Shown here in pieces: positions 11,086 to 20,731 of a DNA stretch of 64,000 bases. Both the position numbers and the translations under genes were made by a program. The notes beneath the pieces are model-generated. The model ran no database searches and had not been told where the DNA came from. It saw nothing but the letters and a program-made list of their open reading frames with translations. Source of the stretch: Balanoglossus misakiensis (lineage: Eukaryota > Hemichordata); the NCBI GenBank assembly GCA_040954595.2, contig CM082585.2, forward strand, positions 4,960,001 through 5,024,000, in the 5' to 3' direction. Numbering within the stretch: position 1 is the stretch's first letter; every line of letters starts with the position of its first letter.

Positions 11086-11147
11086 TAGTCTGGTCCCCTG
11101 CCCCAATCCCACCGCTGGCTGCGCTACTGGGGCAGGGGACCAGACTA
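11086..11147. mobile_element. 62-bp foldback insertion with 10-bp target duplication
   Basis: The 20-bp perfect inverted arms TAGTCTGGTCCCCTGCCCCA surround a 22-bp loop. The unit is bracketed by the direct repeats GTGAAGTCCG at 11076-11085 and 11148-11157. This is the signature of a transposed minimal foldback element; a 9-10 bp duplication is typical of MULE-type elements. Other arm copies lie at 17102-17163, 32128-32189 and 38143-38204. Confidence 0.7.
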
Positions 11148-11227
11148 GTGAAGTCCGAAACTTGGTTTGGTTCGCGCCCTCGTCCGTGTGCATCTGCCAA
11201 AATTTCAGTTTTCTTGTTGGTCTGCAG

Positions 11228-11454
11228 ATCGTCCATCTCCCGGAGAATTTAACTGGGACGTGACGGCGAATACATCCAAGATGCACTGCGCCAAAATCTC
11301 GTATCACGAACGAAAACCGGAAGAAGACAGCGAGAGTTTAAACATCCACTTGTCAGCGAGTAACAGAATGTTGCAGGCCGATTTCAAGGTTGAGAAGTCA
11401 ACAAATGAGTCATACATCGCAAAGGCGGAAATAAACGACACAGAAGACATACAG
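11228..11454 (+). CDS. Unassigned internal exon, copy 1
   Basis: A 227-bp open segment is bounded by a good acceptor (TTTTCTTGTTGGTCTGCAG, ending 11227) and a donor (CAG/GTAAGG at 11455). It encodes about 75 residues of alternating polar/hydrophobic character (FNWDVTANTSKMHCAKISY near the start, then HERKPEEDSESLNIHLSAS) with no stop in the frame. I do not recognise the family; the beta-like pattern gives no firm assignment. Partner exons are not identified. A transposon end (GGGAGCCGTCATTATTTA) begins at 11459, only 4 bases into the intron. Copies: 16795-17021 (minus), 32270-32496 (plus), 37836-38062 (minus). Confidence 0.45.
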
Positions 11455-11455
11455 G

Positions 11456-11600
11456 TAAGGGAGCCGTCATTATTTATGGCCTGGGGGGGTCGGAGGAATC
11501 AAGGGGGGGGGGTTACTCAAAAATTGGAAGGCTGCAAGGGGGGGTTTCTCAAAAATTGTAGATGAAGAGGGGGGGGTTACTCATTTTTGGGAAATGTATC
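11456..11600 (+). mobile_element. Single end of a GGGAGCCGTC-type TIR element with poly-G blocks
   Basis: TAA/GGGAGCCGTCATTATTTATGG begins at 11456. The reverse complement of the same terminus, also flanked by TAA, lies at 56230-56279. Behind it are poly-G runs of 7-10 separated by a repeated phrase TTACTCAAAAATTGGA or TTTCTCAAAAATTGTA. I cannot find the second terminus in the arm, so this is probably a truncated element. Confidence 0.5.
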
Positions 11601-12198
11601 AAAGTTTTTCAACTGAAAGATTTAGTTGTGTGCTGTGCAAGTGCTGCAGCGCTCGCGACCTCTGGTCGCGGAACACCAGAGTGTCCACACTGCACTATCA
11701 AAGTATTTTTCCCAAAATTTGCTGATAAAGGATTGGCATGCTTGCCTGATCATGCATAAAAAACATTACTCCTTATTATATCAACAAAGTTTGATAATCA
11801 TTTTGACTTTTAACGATGCCTGTCCAAATTACACAATGCTACTTGATGGTTACTGGTTATGGGTGAGCTTTTACGGTAATCATTATTTAGTTGTGACTTT
11901 GAGATTGTTTTGTTGTTTCACCCTTTTCAATCCATCATGATGCAACTGATGATCACCTACAATGTAGCAGGGTGAACCTGGAGTTGAAAGGTCTTTTACT
12001 ACACTACTGTAATAGTGATTTTTATAATATACCTCATGCTAATACTGTGTCGTGATTCGCCAGAATCCGTCACGTGATAGGAAAATAGAATCGACTATGA
12101 ACCGCTAGGGAAATAGCAGAAAAAATATAAACCGGTCACGTGACCAGCGTGAGTGCGCAAACTCGGTCACGTCCATCAGCGTCGCTTCGTCTGACACA
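11600..12198. other. Unassigned stretch next to L
   Basis: No gene is supported. A short inverted repeat (CGCGACCTCTGGTCGCG) lies at about 11653-11669. From about 12024 a repeat begins with ATAATATACCTCATGC; it is related to 10492 onward, and part of it adjoins L3 at 55870-55895. CACGTG boxes lie at 12071-12076 and within GGTCACGTGACC at 12134-12145. Confidence 0.4.
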
Positions 12199-12214
12199 AT
12201 GGCCACCGCGGAAG

Positions 12215-12304
12215 ATGTCGTCTGCCAACCTCAAGAGAAAATTGCCAGATTTTAGTCCGGCCGCCAAATCCACTTTTTTTGCCGAACCTTGTTTTGGCGT
12301 CTAA
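12215..12304 (+). pseudogene. Interrupted exon start running into L left terminus
   Basis: An ATG at 12215 opens a frame MSSANLKRKLPDFSPAAKS that crosses the arm/L boundary at 12253 without a break and stops at 12302-12304. The same start followed by an intact L right terminus gives a 56-residue frame at 15861-16031 (minus). A related frame continues in the second terminal repeat to a splice donor at 12665. A different ATG with better context (ACAATGG, 12199) opens only 18 codons. Probably a broken or captured first coding exon of unknown function. Confidence 0.4.
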
Positions 12305-12442
12305 AGTTTTTTTTAAAGCGGATTCTGCTTGCATAGATCACCAGAGTGAAAGAAATGGTTACTGGAGCTCCGTCAGTGTTGAGCAATTTGAGATAATTAG
12401 CATAAAAAAATGGCCGCCAAATGATTTCAAATTATCAATATA
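12253..12442 (+). repeat. L left terminal repeat, outer unit (X1)
   Basis: It pairs with the right terminus (15833-15993) as an inverted repeat of about 160 bp with scattered mismatches and one divergent block after GGCCGCC. It shares GTTTTGGCGTCTAAAG, AAAGCGGATTCTGCTTG and GGAGCTC(C/T)GTCAG landmarks. Confidence 0.75.
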
Positions 12443-12665
12443 TAGGCCGGCTGCCAAGTCCGCTGTTTGTGACGAACCTTGTATTAGTGTCATCAGAGAT
12501 TTTAAAGCGGATTCTGCTTGCATAGATCACCAGAGTGAAAGAAATGGTTACTGGAGCTCCGTCAGTGTTGAGCAATTTGAGATAATTAGCATAAAAAATG
12601 GCCGCCAAATGATTTCAATTATCAATGTAAGAGATATAGAAATCACCTTTATAGTGCGAAAACAG
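12432..12665 (+). other. Exon-like open frame ending at a GTTAGT donor inside L
   Basis: The frame reads IYRPAAKSAVCDEPCISVI, then DFKADSACIDHQSERNGYW, then SSVSVEQFEIISIKNGRQM and onward to FIVRKQ, and ends at CAG/GTTAGT (donor at 12666). The conserved part also occurs in the L right terminus with synonymous-looking and conservative changes (SERNGYW versus SEKNCYW), suggesting coding ancestry. Family not recognised. Equivalent positions: 33474-33707 (plus) and 55449-55682 (minus). Confidence 0.35.
12443..12628 (+). repeat. L left terminal repeat, inner unit (X2)
   Basis: A tandem direct copy of X1 starting TAGGCCGGCTGCCAAGTCC. It is diverged at its 5' end but nearly identical from AAAGCGGATTCTGC to GCCGCCAAATGATTTCAA. 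Unlike X1, it keeps an open reading frame through its whole length. Confidence 0.75.
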
Positions 12666-15600
12666 GTTAGTTGTCATAATTGAGTATATTTAAATACTAA
12701 TTTGCATAAGTTAACGCTCCATGACGTATATACAAGTATTGTAAACCCTAAACATGAGTTACATACACGTTTTAACCAGATGAATGTTAATCTTTGCCGC
12801 AAAGGAATATGGCCGTCACTGTAGTAAAATGAAAAATACAATGAAAACATTGCATTTCTCACTTTAGAACTTCATAAACAAAGCATGATCTCATCCAGTA
12901 GAACACATGGAAGTAAATGTACTCCACTGAGACATTAGATTTTTTATTTTTCATGGCACAAAACTTGCGGAAATGTTTCACTATACTGATATTCCTTTCA
13001 TTTTTGGCCATTTTATCATAAATTCATAAATAAGTGTTTTCTTGATATACTATCAGGCAATATCATTTATTACACCTAATTAGAAGTACAGTGTAGATCA
13101 GAGATTATTTAAAGCTTAACTGTTTTTTATAAGTTGAACTGTATAAACGCAGATTATAACGTATTCTCTAAACTACAATAAACTACATTGAAATGTACAT
13201 TAAAATGTACTAGACATTGTTCTGATCATATTTGTGTGTTTCCAAATGAGTGTATGCAATCCTGAAAGACCCGTATACATATCCTTTATCTGTATCTCGG
13301 ATAAAGATACACCTATTAAAAATGTTCGAGCAGAATGTCTCATTAGTCAACATGAGTTTTTTCCGGGATTTTAAGATTTGTTTACAAAATAAACATTGGC
13401 CAAATTTTAGACAAGGATATAATGAATAAAGTTAGCAACATTCTTATGATTCAGGACACACCTACAGCCTCCTATTCCTATATAAACACCATGGGAAGGA
13501 AACTGTCCCATTACAACAGAGACTAACATTACTGATGAAACAGGCTTTCTTTGGTGGCAGTCGTAGGCATGAGCATATTGTCATTAAACACAACTCAGGC
13601 TATATTTTTCAACAATGATGCCAAATGTAAATACACCGATGTTGAAATAATAAGAATGCTGAACTTCCTGTTACCTTTCTATACATCCATATGGAGCCAA
13701 GTTTATGTAATCTCTACGAAATATGATGTAAAACTATTGCTTGTAAATGTTCCAGTAACACCTTAGATAAGTCGTCGATTTCATAATTGTGAACTATCCT
13801 ACTATATGTGACCTACGGGTAGTCATAACCAGCTATAACCCTATAACCACTGAAATTAAATACAAACACTGGTCCCCAGATCGCATTTGTGATTCGCCTC
13901 GAAATAATGTACTGATCAGCTGAACGAGATCTTTCAACCTTCAAATCTCTGTTCACACTTTTATCCTGAAAACACTAGATAAAACTGTAAAGTCTTCCGA
14001 TCTATCCCTTTGATGTGCGTTTTCGAAAAGAACTGGTGTGGAAGATGTTAAGCTTCTTATTTTAAATTCATTTATAGAAACAACTTGAGAAACCTGAAGG
14101 AATGCGCAAGAAGACCTTTATAAAAATCAAGTAGAAATTGTCCCGACTCACACATACCTTGGCTCCATTTTTGATAATACATTAAAATGGGATGCCAACA
14201 CGTATTTTGTAGTGAGAAAGAGCAGTGTTTGTATTTTTAAAGGAAATTGGCATCGTTTAGATAAGAAAGGGAAATTCATTCATTTAAAGCGTTCTAACAT
14301 TTTCCTTCAGTTGGCTGCTGCCTATCTGTCCTTAAAAGTAAAAAATGCTGGAAAAGACAAGACAGTTCCAAAATAATCTGCACTCCTGTTAGAAATTAGC
14401 AATGTTTTTTTTATAATCAACAGGTATTTCGCAAAGCTTGCACAATCGATCCTTCAACATCCATGATTTATCACCATAGTTTAACTTCCTCCTCGTTCAT
14501 TTTTAAAGGTTTCAGCTTGCAGGTTGAACAGGCACAAACATTCAGCTTTTAAACGATATGAGTTGATTGATGTTCCATGTGTATCCTTGCCCTTTTTAAA
14601 TGTTCGAAATGTTTTCACAATGTGTATGTATGTTTTTCAAGAGTCATTGTTTGCCAAGTTTTGTGATGAATAAACAAAACTCCCGAGATGCGGTAAAGTT
14701 TGCAACTAATATGAGGAATTTAAAATTAGACACAGCTTATTACCTTTAAAACGAAATTGAGGCAGACATTCTCTGACTTTCGCAGAATAATTTACGAAAT
14801 TCAGTGGTATCTAAAGAGACTTTGTAATTCCAAATATGACTCATCAGTCACTCAAATGGCAAGTGACAGTATTTCTGGATTTGACTCACAATAATAATTT
14901 GGCATTTTGGTAAATTACACTTTAGTTTGTTCCTTTTGGTCAATCTTGACTGGGGTAACATTCTCGCATGATACGTTGTCCAATTCGGGACACCTGGTAC
15001 GGCCACTTCAAGTAGTTCAAGGCGATAAAATATAGCAACTGCCATTATCAATTATTTCTTGGAGCTGGTAATTTTACCTCGTATGATAATGATTATTGGA
15101 CTGGATATGACGGCATTATGTTGCCTTTGAGAAAGGGCGAAGGATTACCTGGCTGCTCATGATAAATGTGTGATAATCAACATTAATTTTGCGAAAGAAG
15201 ATTTATGTACTTGCAATTCTCCCGACTTTAAATAGATTTTTGCTACCCAGGTGAGTAATAAAAGTCTCATCTGGTCGACACAATTCCAAGATGGCCGAGT
15301 TTTTGCCATGTTTAAGAAATGGGAGTTCATAAGCTAAAGTGATATTCGGTCATTCCGATACTTTGTAACTAAAAAAATTTTTAAATGTAAAAAAAGTTGA
15401 TTGACTTTAATATGTCAACTTCAAAGCAGAAATGTTTGACCAAAGGAAGTCATGAAATACATTAAACATATAATGTCTTCTATCTATTACTCTAGTGAAT
15501 TGTCTACTTTTTACCCATAATGCAATTATTATGGGATTTTACCCTCTAGCACAAAGTGAAAAACTATTTAAGGTGGCCAGAATTATAAAACAGTGATAAG

Positions 15601-15832
15601 AAATGTTTTAAAATGACTGCACGTAGCAAAATACATATGTAAAAGTTATTCAACAAAAACAGAGGTTCACAGATGGCCACCATCTTGAAATTATGCAAAT
15701 TAGCTCATTATAAATGGCAACATTTATTTTCTAGTTTGTCTTAAGCAACAACTTGGTGAAATAAATGATAAAAACAAAGCTACAGGGTGTATAACGTTCG
15801 TTTGACTCTTCTTTCTCAGCCAAAATGCAATA
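12666..15832. other. Interior of L
   Basis: AT-rich sequence with no intact gene. It holds an RT-like relic (14104-14376), a degenerate upstream piece (around 13617-13680, frame KYTDVEIIRMLNFL) that also looks RT-derived, and a short hairpin CCCATAAT..ATTATGGG near 15517-15538. Confidence 0.5.
14104..14376 (+). pseudogene. Reverse-transcriptase-like relic in L copy 1
   Basis: An open run of 90 codons contains VPTHTYLGSIFDNTLKWDA followed by NTYFVVRKSS. YLG-x-I-x-D/N-x-x-L-x-W/F plus a downstream K-rich stretch is characteristic of the C-terminal RT/thumb region of non-LTR retrotransposons (established pattern). There is no catalytic YxDD segment in frame and no start codon, so it is a fragment carried inside L. 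Confidence 0.5.
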
Positions 15833-15993
15833 CGTTGGCGGCCATTTTGATTATGCTAATTTATTCAAATTGCTCAATGCTGACAGAGCTCCAGTAACAA
15901 TTTTTTTCACTTTGGTGATCTATACAAGCAGAATCCGCTTTAAAAAAAACTTTAGACGCCAAAACAAGGTTTACCCCTCTGGCGGCCGGACTA
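15833..15993 (-). repeat. L right terminal repeat (Y)
   Basis: The reverse complement begins TAGTCCGGCCGCCAGAGGGG. It lacks the block found after GGCCGCC in X1 and carries several point differences from X1 and X2. A frame from the adjoining arm (ATG at 16031) reads through it to a stop at 15861. Confidence 0.75.
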
Positions 15994-16031
15994 AAATCTG
16001 GCAATTTTCTCTTGAGGTTGGCAGACGACAT
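15861..16031 (-). other. 56-residue open frame spanning arm A' and L right terminus
   Basis: It starts MSSANLKRKLPDFSPAARG and reads through the terminal repeat to IEQFE and a stop. It shares KADSACIDHQSE with the X2 frame. It may be an intact allele-like version of the exon broken at 12215-12304. No family recognised. Equivalent: 36903-37073 (minus). Confidence 0.3.
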
Positions 16032-16794
16032 CTTCCGCGGTGGCCATTGTGTCAGACGAAGCGACGCTGATGGACGTGACCGAGTTTGCGCACTCACGCT
16101 GGTCACGTGACCGGTTTATATTTTTTCTGCTATTTCCCTAGCGGTTCATAGTCGATTCTATTTTCCTATCACGTGACGGATTCTGGCGAATCACGACACA
16201 GTATTAGCATGAGGTATATTATAAAAATCACTATTACAGTAGTGTAGTAAAAGACCTTTCAACTCCAGGTTCACCCTGCTACATTGTAGGTGATCATCAG
16301 TTGCATCATGATGGATTGAAAAGGGTGAAACAACAAAACAATCTCAAAGTCACAACTAAATAATGATTACCGTAAAAGCTCACCCATAACCAGTAACCAT
16401 CAAGTAGCATTGTGTAATTTGGACAGGCATCGTTAAAAGTCAAAATGATTATCAAACTTTGTTGATATAATAAGGAGTAATGTTTTTTATGCATGATCAG
16501 GCAAGCATGCCAATCCTTTATCAGCAAATTTTGGGAAAAATACTTTGATAGTGCAGTGTGGACACTCTGGTGTTCCGCGACCAGAGGTCGCGAGCGCTGC
16601 AGCACTTGCACAGCACACAACTAAATCTTTCAGTTGAAAAACTTTGATACATTTCCCAAAAATGAGTAACCCCCCCCTCTTCATCTACAATTTTTGAGAA
16701 ACCCCCCCTTGCAGCCTTCCAATTTTTGAGTAACCCCCCCCCCCCCTTGATTCCTCCGACCCCCCCAGGCCATAAATAATGACGGCTCCCTTAC

Positions 16795-17021
16795 CTGTAT
16801 GTCTTCTGTGTCGTTTATTTCCGCCTTTGCGATGTATGACTCATTTGTTGACTTCTCAACCTTGAAATCGGCCTGCAACATTCTGTTACTCGCTGACAAG
16901 TGGATGTTTAAACTCTCGCTGTCTTCTTCCGGTTTTCGTTCGTGATACGAGATTTTGGCGCAGTGCATCTTGGATGTATTCGCCGTCACGTCCCAGTTAA
17001 ATTCTCCGGGAGATGGACGAT
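16795..17021 (-). CDS. Unassigned internal exon, copy 2
   Basis: Reverse-complement copy of the exon at 11228-11454, with the same acceptor, donor and frame. It adds no new information on identity. Confidence 0.4.
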
Positions 17022-17101
17022 CTGCAGACCAACAAGAAAACTGAAATTTTGGCAGATGCACACGGACGAGGGCGCGAACCAAACCAAGTTTCGGACTTCA
17101 C

Positions 17102-17163
17102 TAGTCTGGTCCCCTGCCCCAGTAGCGCAGCCAGCGGTGGGATTGGGGCAGGGGACCAGACTA
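17102..17163. mobile_element. 62-bp foldback, copy 2
   Basis: Mirror of 11086-11147, including the flanking 10-bp direct repeats. Confidence 0.65.
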
Positions 17164-17466
17164 CGGACTTCACATTGTATACGACGTGTTCTTTGTTGAC
17201 GTCATTGCGGTTGTTTGCAGCAGTCAGAATTCAAAAGGAAAATCGCGACACGACACTAATCTCCCTCTTGTCCTCGTGGGCACATCAAATATTGCCTCAG
17301 GTTTGTTCGAAAAGTGCCCAGTGAATTAAAAAACACAAACAGCAATCGCACACCTCACAGGCTACGACATAGCTAGCAGCTCGGCAGGGAAATTCAGTAC
17401 TCGAAGAAGTCTGAACTCTATTTAGCATTTCGACCTCTGTGGAATCTATGCTGTATTTTACAGTAT

Positions 17467-17638
17467 ACACATGATGACTGACAATGAGGGCGACAGTGTA
17501 TTTTGATGACCGAGGGCGATGCTAGTCACAACTAAAACAGTCTTGTCTGCCCGAGGGCATAGTCCGAGGGAAAACAGACTGTTTTGGTGTGACTGGCAGT
17601 CCCGAGGTCATCAGAAATACACTCTTGTCATCATGTGT
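17467..17638. repeat. Foldback FB1, copy 2
   Basis: Mirror of 10611-10782. Confidence 0.7.
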
Positions 17639-18151
17639 TTTATAACACACCAAACCGATCGAACTGAAGCCCTGGGGAAAAGTTCGAAATGACTAAGGTC
17701 ACGTGACGTCGTATTGACGAATCACGATCGAGGGTTCGCTGCATGGTGTGTTATAATTATAATTGATTTCACCATAAGAAGTAATTAAATTACATAAATT
17801 TGATTTTTTTGTACTATTGGTGGGGACCATGAAATATAGTTTGTCAGAACAGATCTTCCTTCATGGCCCTAACAAAATATTTGAAAGAAAAAGAAAGAAA
17901 ACAAATTGTCTAGAATTGCAAAGAAGATGTACATTTTAGAGCAGAACAGGTGCATGCTGAATACATAATACATAAAGAAAAAACTCTGGATCAAACTGGT
18001 GGAAAAACAAAGCAAAAGAGAAACAGAATAATCTAGGAAAATGGGAAAATTCTAAAGGACAACGAAACTGCCACAACAGTTTAGGCTGAAGGAAACTGAA
18101 TAAACAAAAATGAAATGTGACAAAATTTTGAGGAAAAACTAGATTACTCAA

Positions 18152-19803
18152 CTATGGAAGTTTGGGGTATCGGACAGACTTATAAGTGTTGAGTTTGAGT
18201 GCATATCGTAGGCTATAGTTTTTTGGGCAGTGGTAATCATTTATAGGATAGAAATCCTTACCTTTAAGACTGATCAAAACCGATTCGCCTCCTTTATACC
18301 TCCACCACATACGTGAATGTCTCTGGTGCCAGGCCACGTTCAGTCTTGTGCAGAACCCATGAGCATTTCCCATAACTGTGCCCCGACGCTCAAGCAAAGA
18401 TATTGTACCCGGGGAAACACGGTGAAATGTGTCGCAGTCTTTCACCACTGCATCCCTGGTCAAACGGAAATCTTTCAAATCTTTGTCAAAATCGGGTCCA
18501 TATTCTCGAATTTTCCGCCACAGCGTTTTGTTGAACATGTCATATATCTGGACATCCAGAAAGTTCCATTTGCGTATGGACTCTTTCAAGTGTTCATCGA
18601 GAGGAACACGCTTTGATCTCGAACGCACCCGTCGTGATATATACAATATATCCTCCATTTTCCAGCACATAATCCTTTTCAGCAACACCAGGGAATGGTC
18701 GTAATATTCAGCCACAAGAACTAAGTCAAGTTCTTTCTCCAGTGTTGTAAAGTACTTATCAGGGTTGTGGTGATATTCCTGGTCCAAACCGAGATGGCGG
18801 GCCTGGCCGTTCCGTACCACGGCCACTTGGGGTGGTTCCCCCTTTCTTTGAATCACCTTGAAGTAATATTCTGCGTTCTGTAGAAATTCTTTCAATTTTG
18901 CGGTGCTATTTGGATAATGTGTTTTCTTAAGGAATCTTTCCAAATGGAAAAATTCAAACGCGGATTCAAAGTTTGCAGCTGGCTCACGTACGATTGAGAC
19001 CAAAATTGTATTGGGAGATTTTGCACCACGGCAGTTCAGTCCAGTTTTATCAGCGCCGACAATATTTAGTGTTCCATTCTCTCTCAAGAAATGAATACGA
19101 TTTCTTCGTTGCATTTTCAGCACGGCTAATTCGGCACCATGATTTTCCCCATTCACGTGATAGAGTCTCATGGTTCCTTTGTATCCGCTACCTTCGTGGT
19201 GTATAATTTGTTTTTCATGAGTAAATTGGTTTTTCTTTGCGAATCTATCGATCAGTGTTACAAGAGTTGTACTGCCCGTCTTGCGGTTGAAGATATACGC
19301 CACGTTGTTAAGTTGCTCGCAACGTTCGGCCAGTCCACGGCTTCTGGATGGCGGCGGTATCCAACGTTGTGAATGAATCTCCGAAACTGACGCCCTCGCG
19401 TGAAATCCTGAAATATGACTATAACCGGTAATTGGATCACTTACGCGTCATCATAAATTGAAACAATAAGTATATACATCGCGCACTCTTGGACGCGAGA
19501 GCGAGCGCACGCGCAGTCAAAATGAATCTAGGTCTTCATATATACAACTTATTCTCTGACCATTTTTCAACTAAAATAGCCGCTGTAAGTACGAAAGGTT
19601 CATTGTCATAGCAAGTGCATTTCAATCCTTCGTATAGTTTAATTATAATGGAATTAAATTGCATTGGCCAAGACAGTAGATGCTATAATGCAGATATTAT
19701 TCACCTACCTATATGTCTTTTTGACAAATGTACTCGAATAGTCTTCATGCAACACATAGTACAAGGTTACAATGACACTGACACTTAACATCACCAAGAA
19801 CAT
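18152..19803 (-). CDS. Gal3ST family sulfotransferase, copy 2
   Basis: Same two-exon structure as copy 1 on the opposite strand: signal-anchor exon at 19709-19803 and main exon ending at 18152. The protein is identical to copy 1. If the contig overlap is collapsed, this is the same locus as 39193-40844, i.e. the inverted partner of copy 1. The two copies are transcribed convergently, toward L. Confidence 0.85.
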
Positions 19804-19960
19804 TAGTCGTATCTAAAATAAATCAAACATGTCTGCATACTTTAGTCCTAAATTTAGACATAAAAACAAGCCACTGTTTTTTCATCAGTAGTAGATAAAT
19901 TTCATTTTATTCGGGCATAACACAACCTCAAATAAATCACCTGTACTTAGTCTCCATGCC

Positions 19961-20096
19961 CCTTCATGCAAATTTGCATTCGTATGACACAGTGGAAAAA
20001 TTCAGATTTGCATACGTATCGCACGGTGGATTCATGCAAATTTGCATACGTATAACTCAGTGGAATCATGCACATTTGCATACGTATGACACAGTT
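19961..20096 (-). promoter_or_regulatory. 34-bp octamer array, copy 2
   Basis: Mirror of 8153-8288, upstream of the copy-2 sulfotransferase. Confidence 0.5.
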
Positions 20097-20692
20097 GAAG
20101 ATGTGTGTACAGCACACTATAGCATTGCATAGTGCATTGCAGTGGGTGTACAATAATGACCACTAATTACCTTGGTAATTTCAGACATAGTTTACAAGCT
20201 TACTGGATGCATATACTTAGCAGCGTTATTTTCTTCGTGACGTCACAGATGTTCTTATTCGCAACTTTTACCGAAGATGTACTGTTGAAATGAGAAACAT
20301 GAATGAGCAAAAATGTTGAGTACACAATTTGCATATTTAATATTTCTGAGCATTGTTTCCCCATTTTCGGTCAAAAATCCTTTTGTCTAAAACCGCTTGC
20401 TTTGAAATTTAGTAGGAATGTTTCTTGGGGTAACCCAAGTAAGGTGTTGAAAAATAATAGTGAAATTTGCATATTTGTGTAATTGGGGAAATTTTTGCAA
20501 TTTTTCGTCAAAAATTGTTTTCTTTCAAACCGCGTGTCAGAGTGCTTTGACCTTTGGTAGTTATGTTACTTGTGGTGATTGAAATAATATACTTATTTGG
20601 TACTCTATATGTTTACATAAATTTAATAGGCCAGCTGTCACAAAGACTACCAGCTGTTCTATTATTAATTACCAGTGGCAGGTCAGTGAGCG

Positions 20693-20731
<39 letters not shown>

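Larger units (their letters stand above)
10098..11227. other. Sulfotransferase 3' flank and foldback region
   Basis: No gene is supported. The AT- and pyrimidine-rich 3' flank is followed by a repeat with the word ATAACACACCATGC (about 10492) that is related to one at about 12024. A GTCACGTGAC E-box palindrome lies at 10542-10551, then a 172-bp foldback (10611-10782) and a 62-bp foldback with target duplication (11086-11147). Confidence 0.5.
1..12252 (+). repeat. Palindrome arm A, copy 1
   Basis: This segment is repeated as its reverse complement at 15994-25707 (truncated by the gap) and 37036-49289, and in the same orientation from coordinate 4766 onward at 25808-33294. Mirror coordinates sum to 28246-28249 (copy 2) or 49288-49290 (copy 4); direct coordinates differ by exactly 21042 (copy 3). 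The only length difference between this arm and copy 4 that I can locate is a poly-G run near 11483 (10 G here, 12-13 C in the inverted copies). The arm holds one GPCR gene, one sulfotransferase gene and one unassigned exon. It still matches copy 4 at window base 1, so its outer limit is unknown. Confidence 0.95.
12253..15993 (+). mobile_element. TIR element L, copy 1, at the palindrome centre
   Basis: A 3741-bp unit begins TAGTCCGGCCGCC and ends in its reverse complement. Each terminal TA is compatible with a TA target duplication. The left terminal repeat is present twice in tandem (12253-12442, 12443-12628); the right once (15833-15993). No transposase frame is visible; the interior is AT-rich and carries an RT-like relic (14104-14376), so this is a non-autonomous or composite element. 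The same 3741-bp unit is at 33295-37035 and, inverted, in a different sequence context at 52121-55861. Flanks here are exact reverse complements of each other. Confidence 0.75.

Noticed and set aside
11086-11147. Intrinsic terminator hairpin
   Set aside because: Eukaryotic context, and the flanking 10-bp direct repeats point to a mobile element instead.
12253-15993. L as a missed-adapter or template-switch read artefact
   Set aside because: Such artefacts give no unique asymmetric spacer. L is a defined 3741-bp unit also present in unrelated flanks. An assembly-graph fold-back at L remains possible and is covered in the findings.
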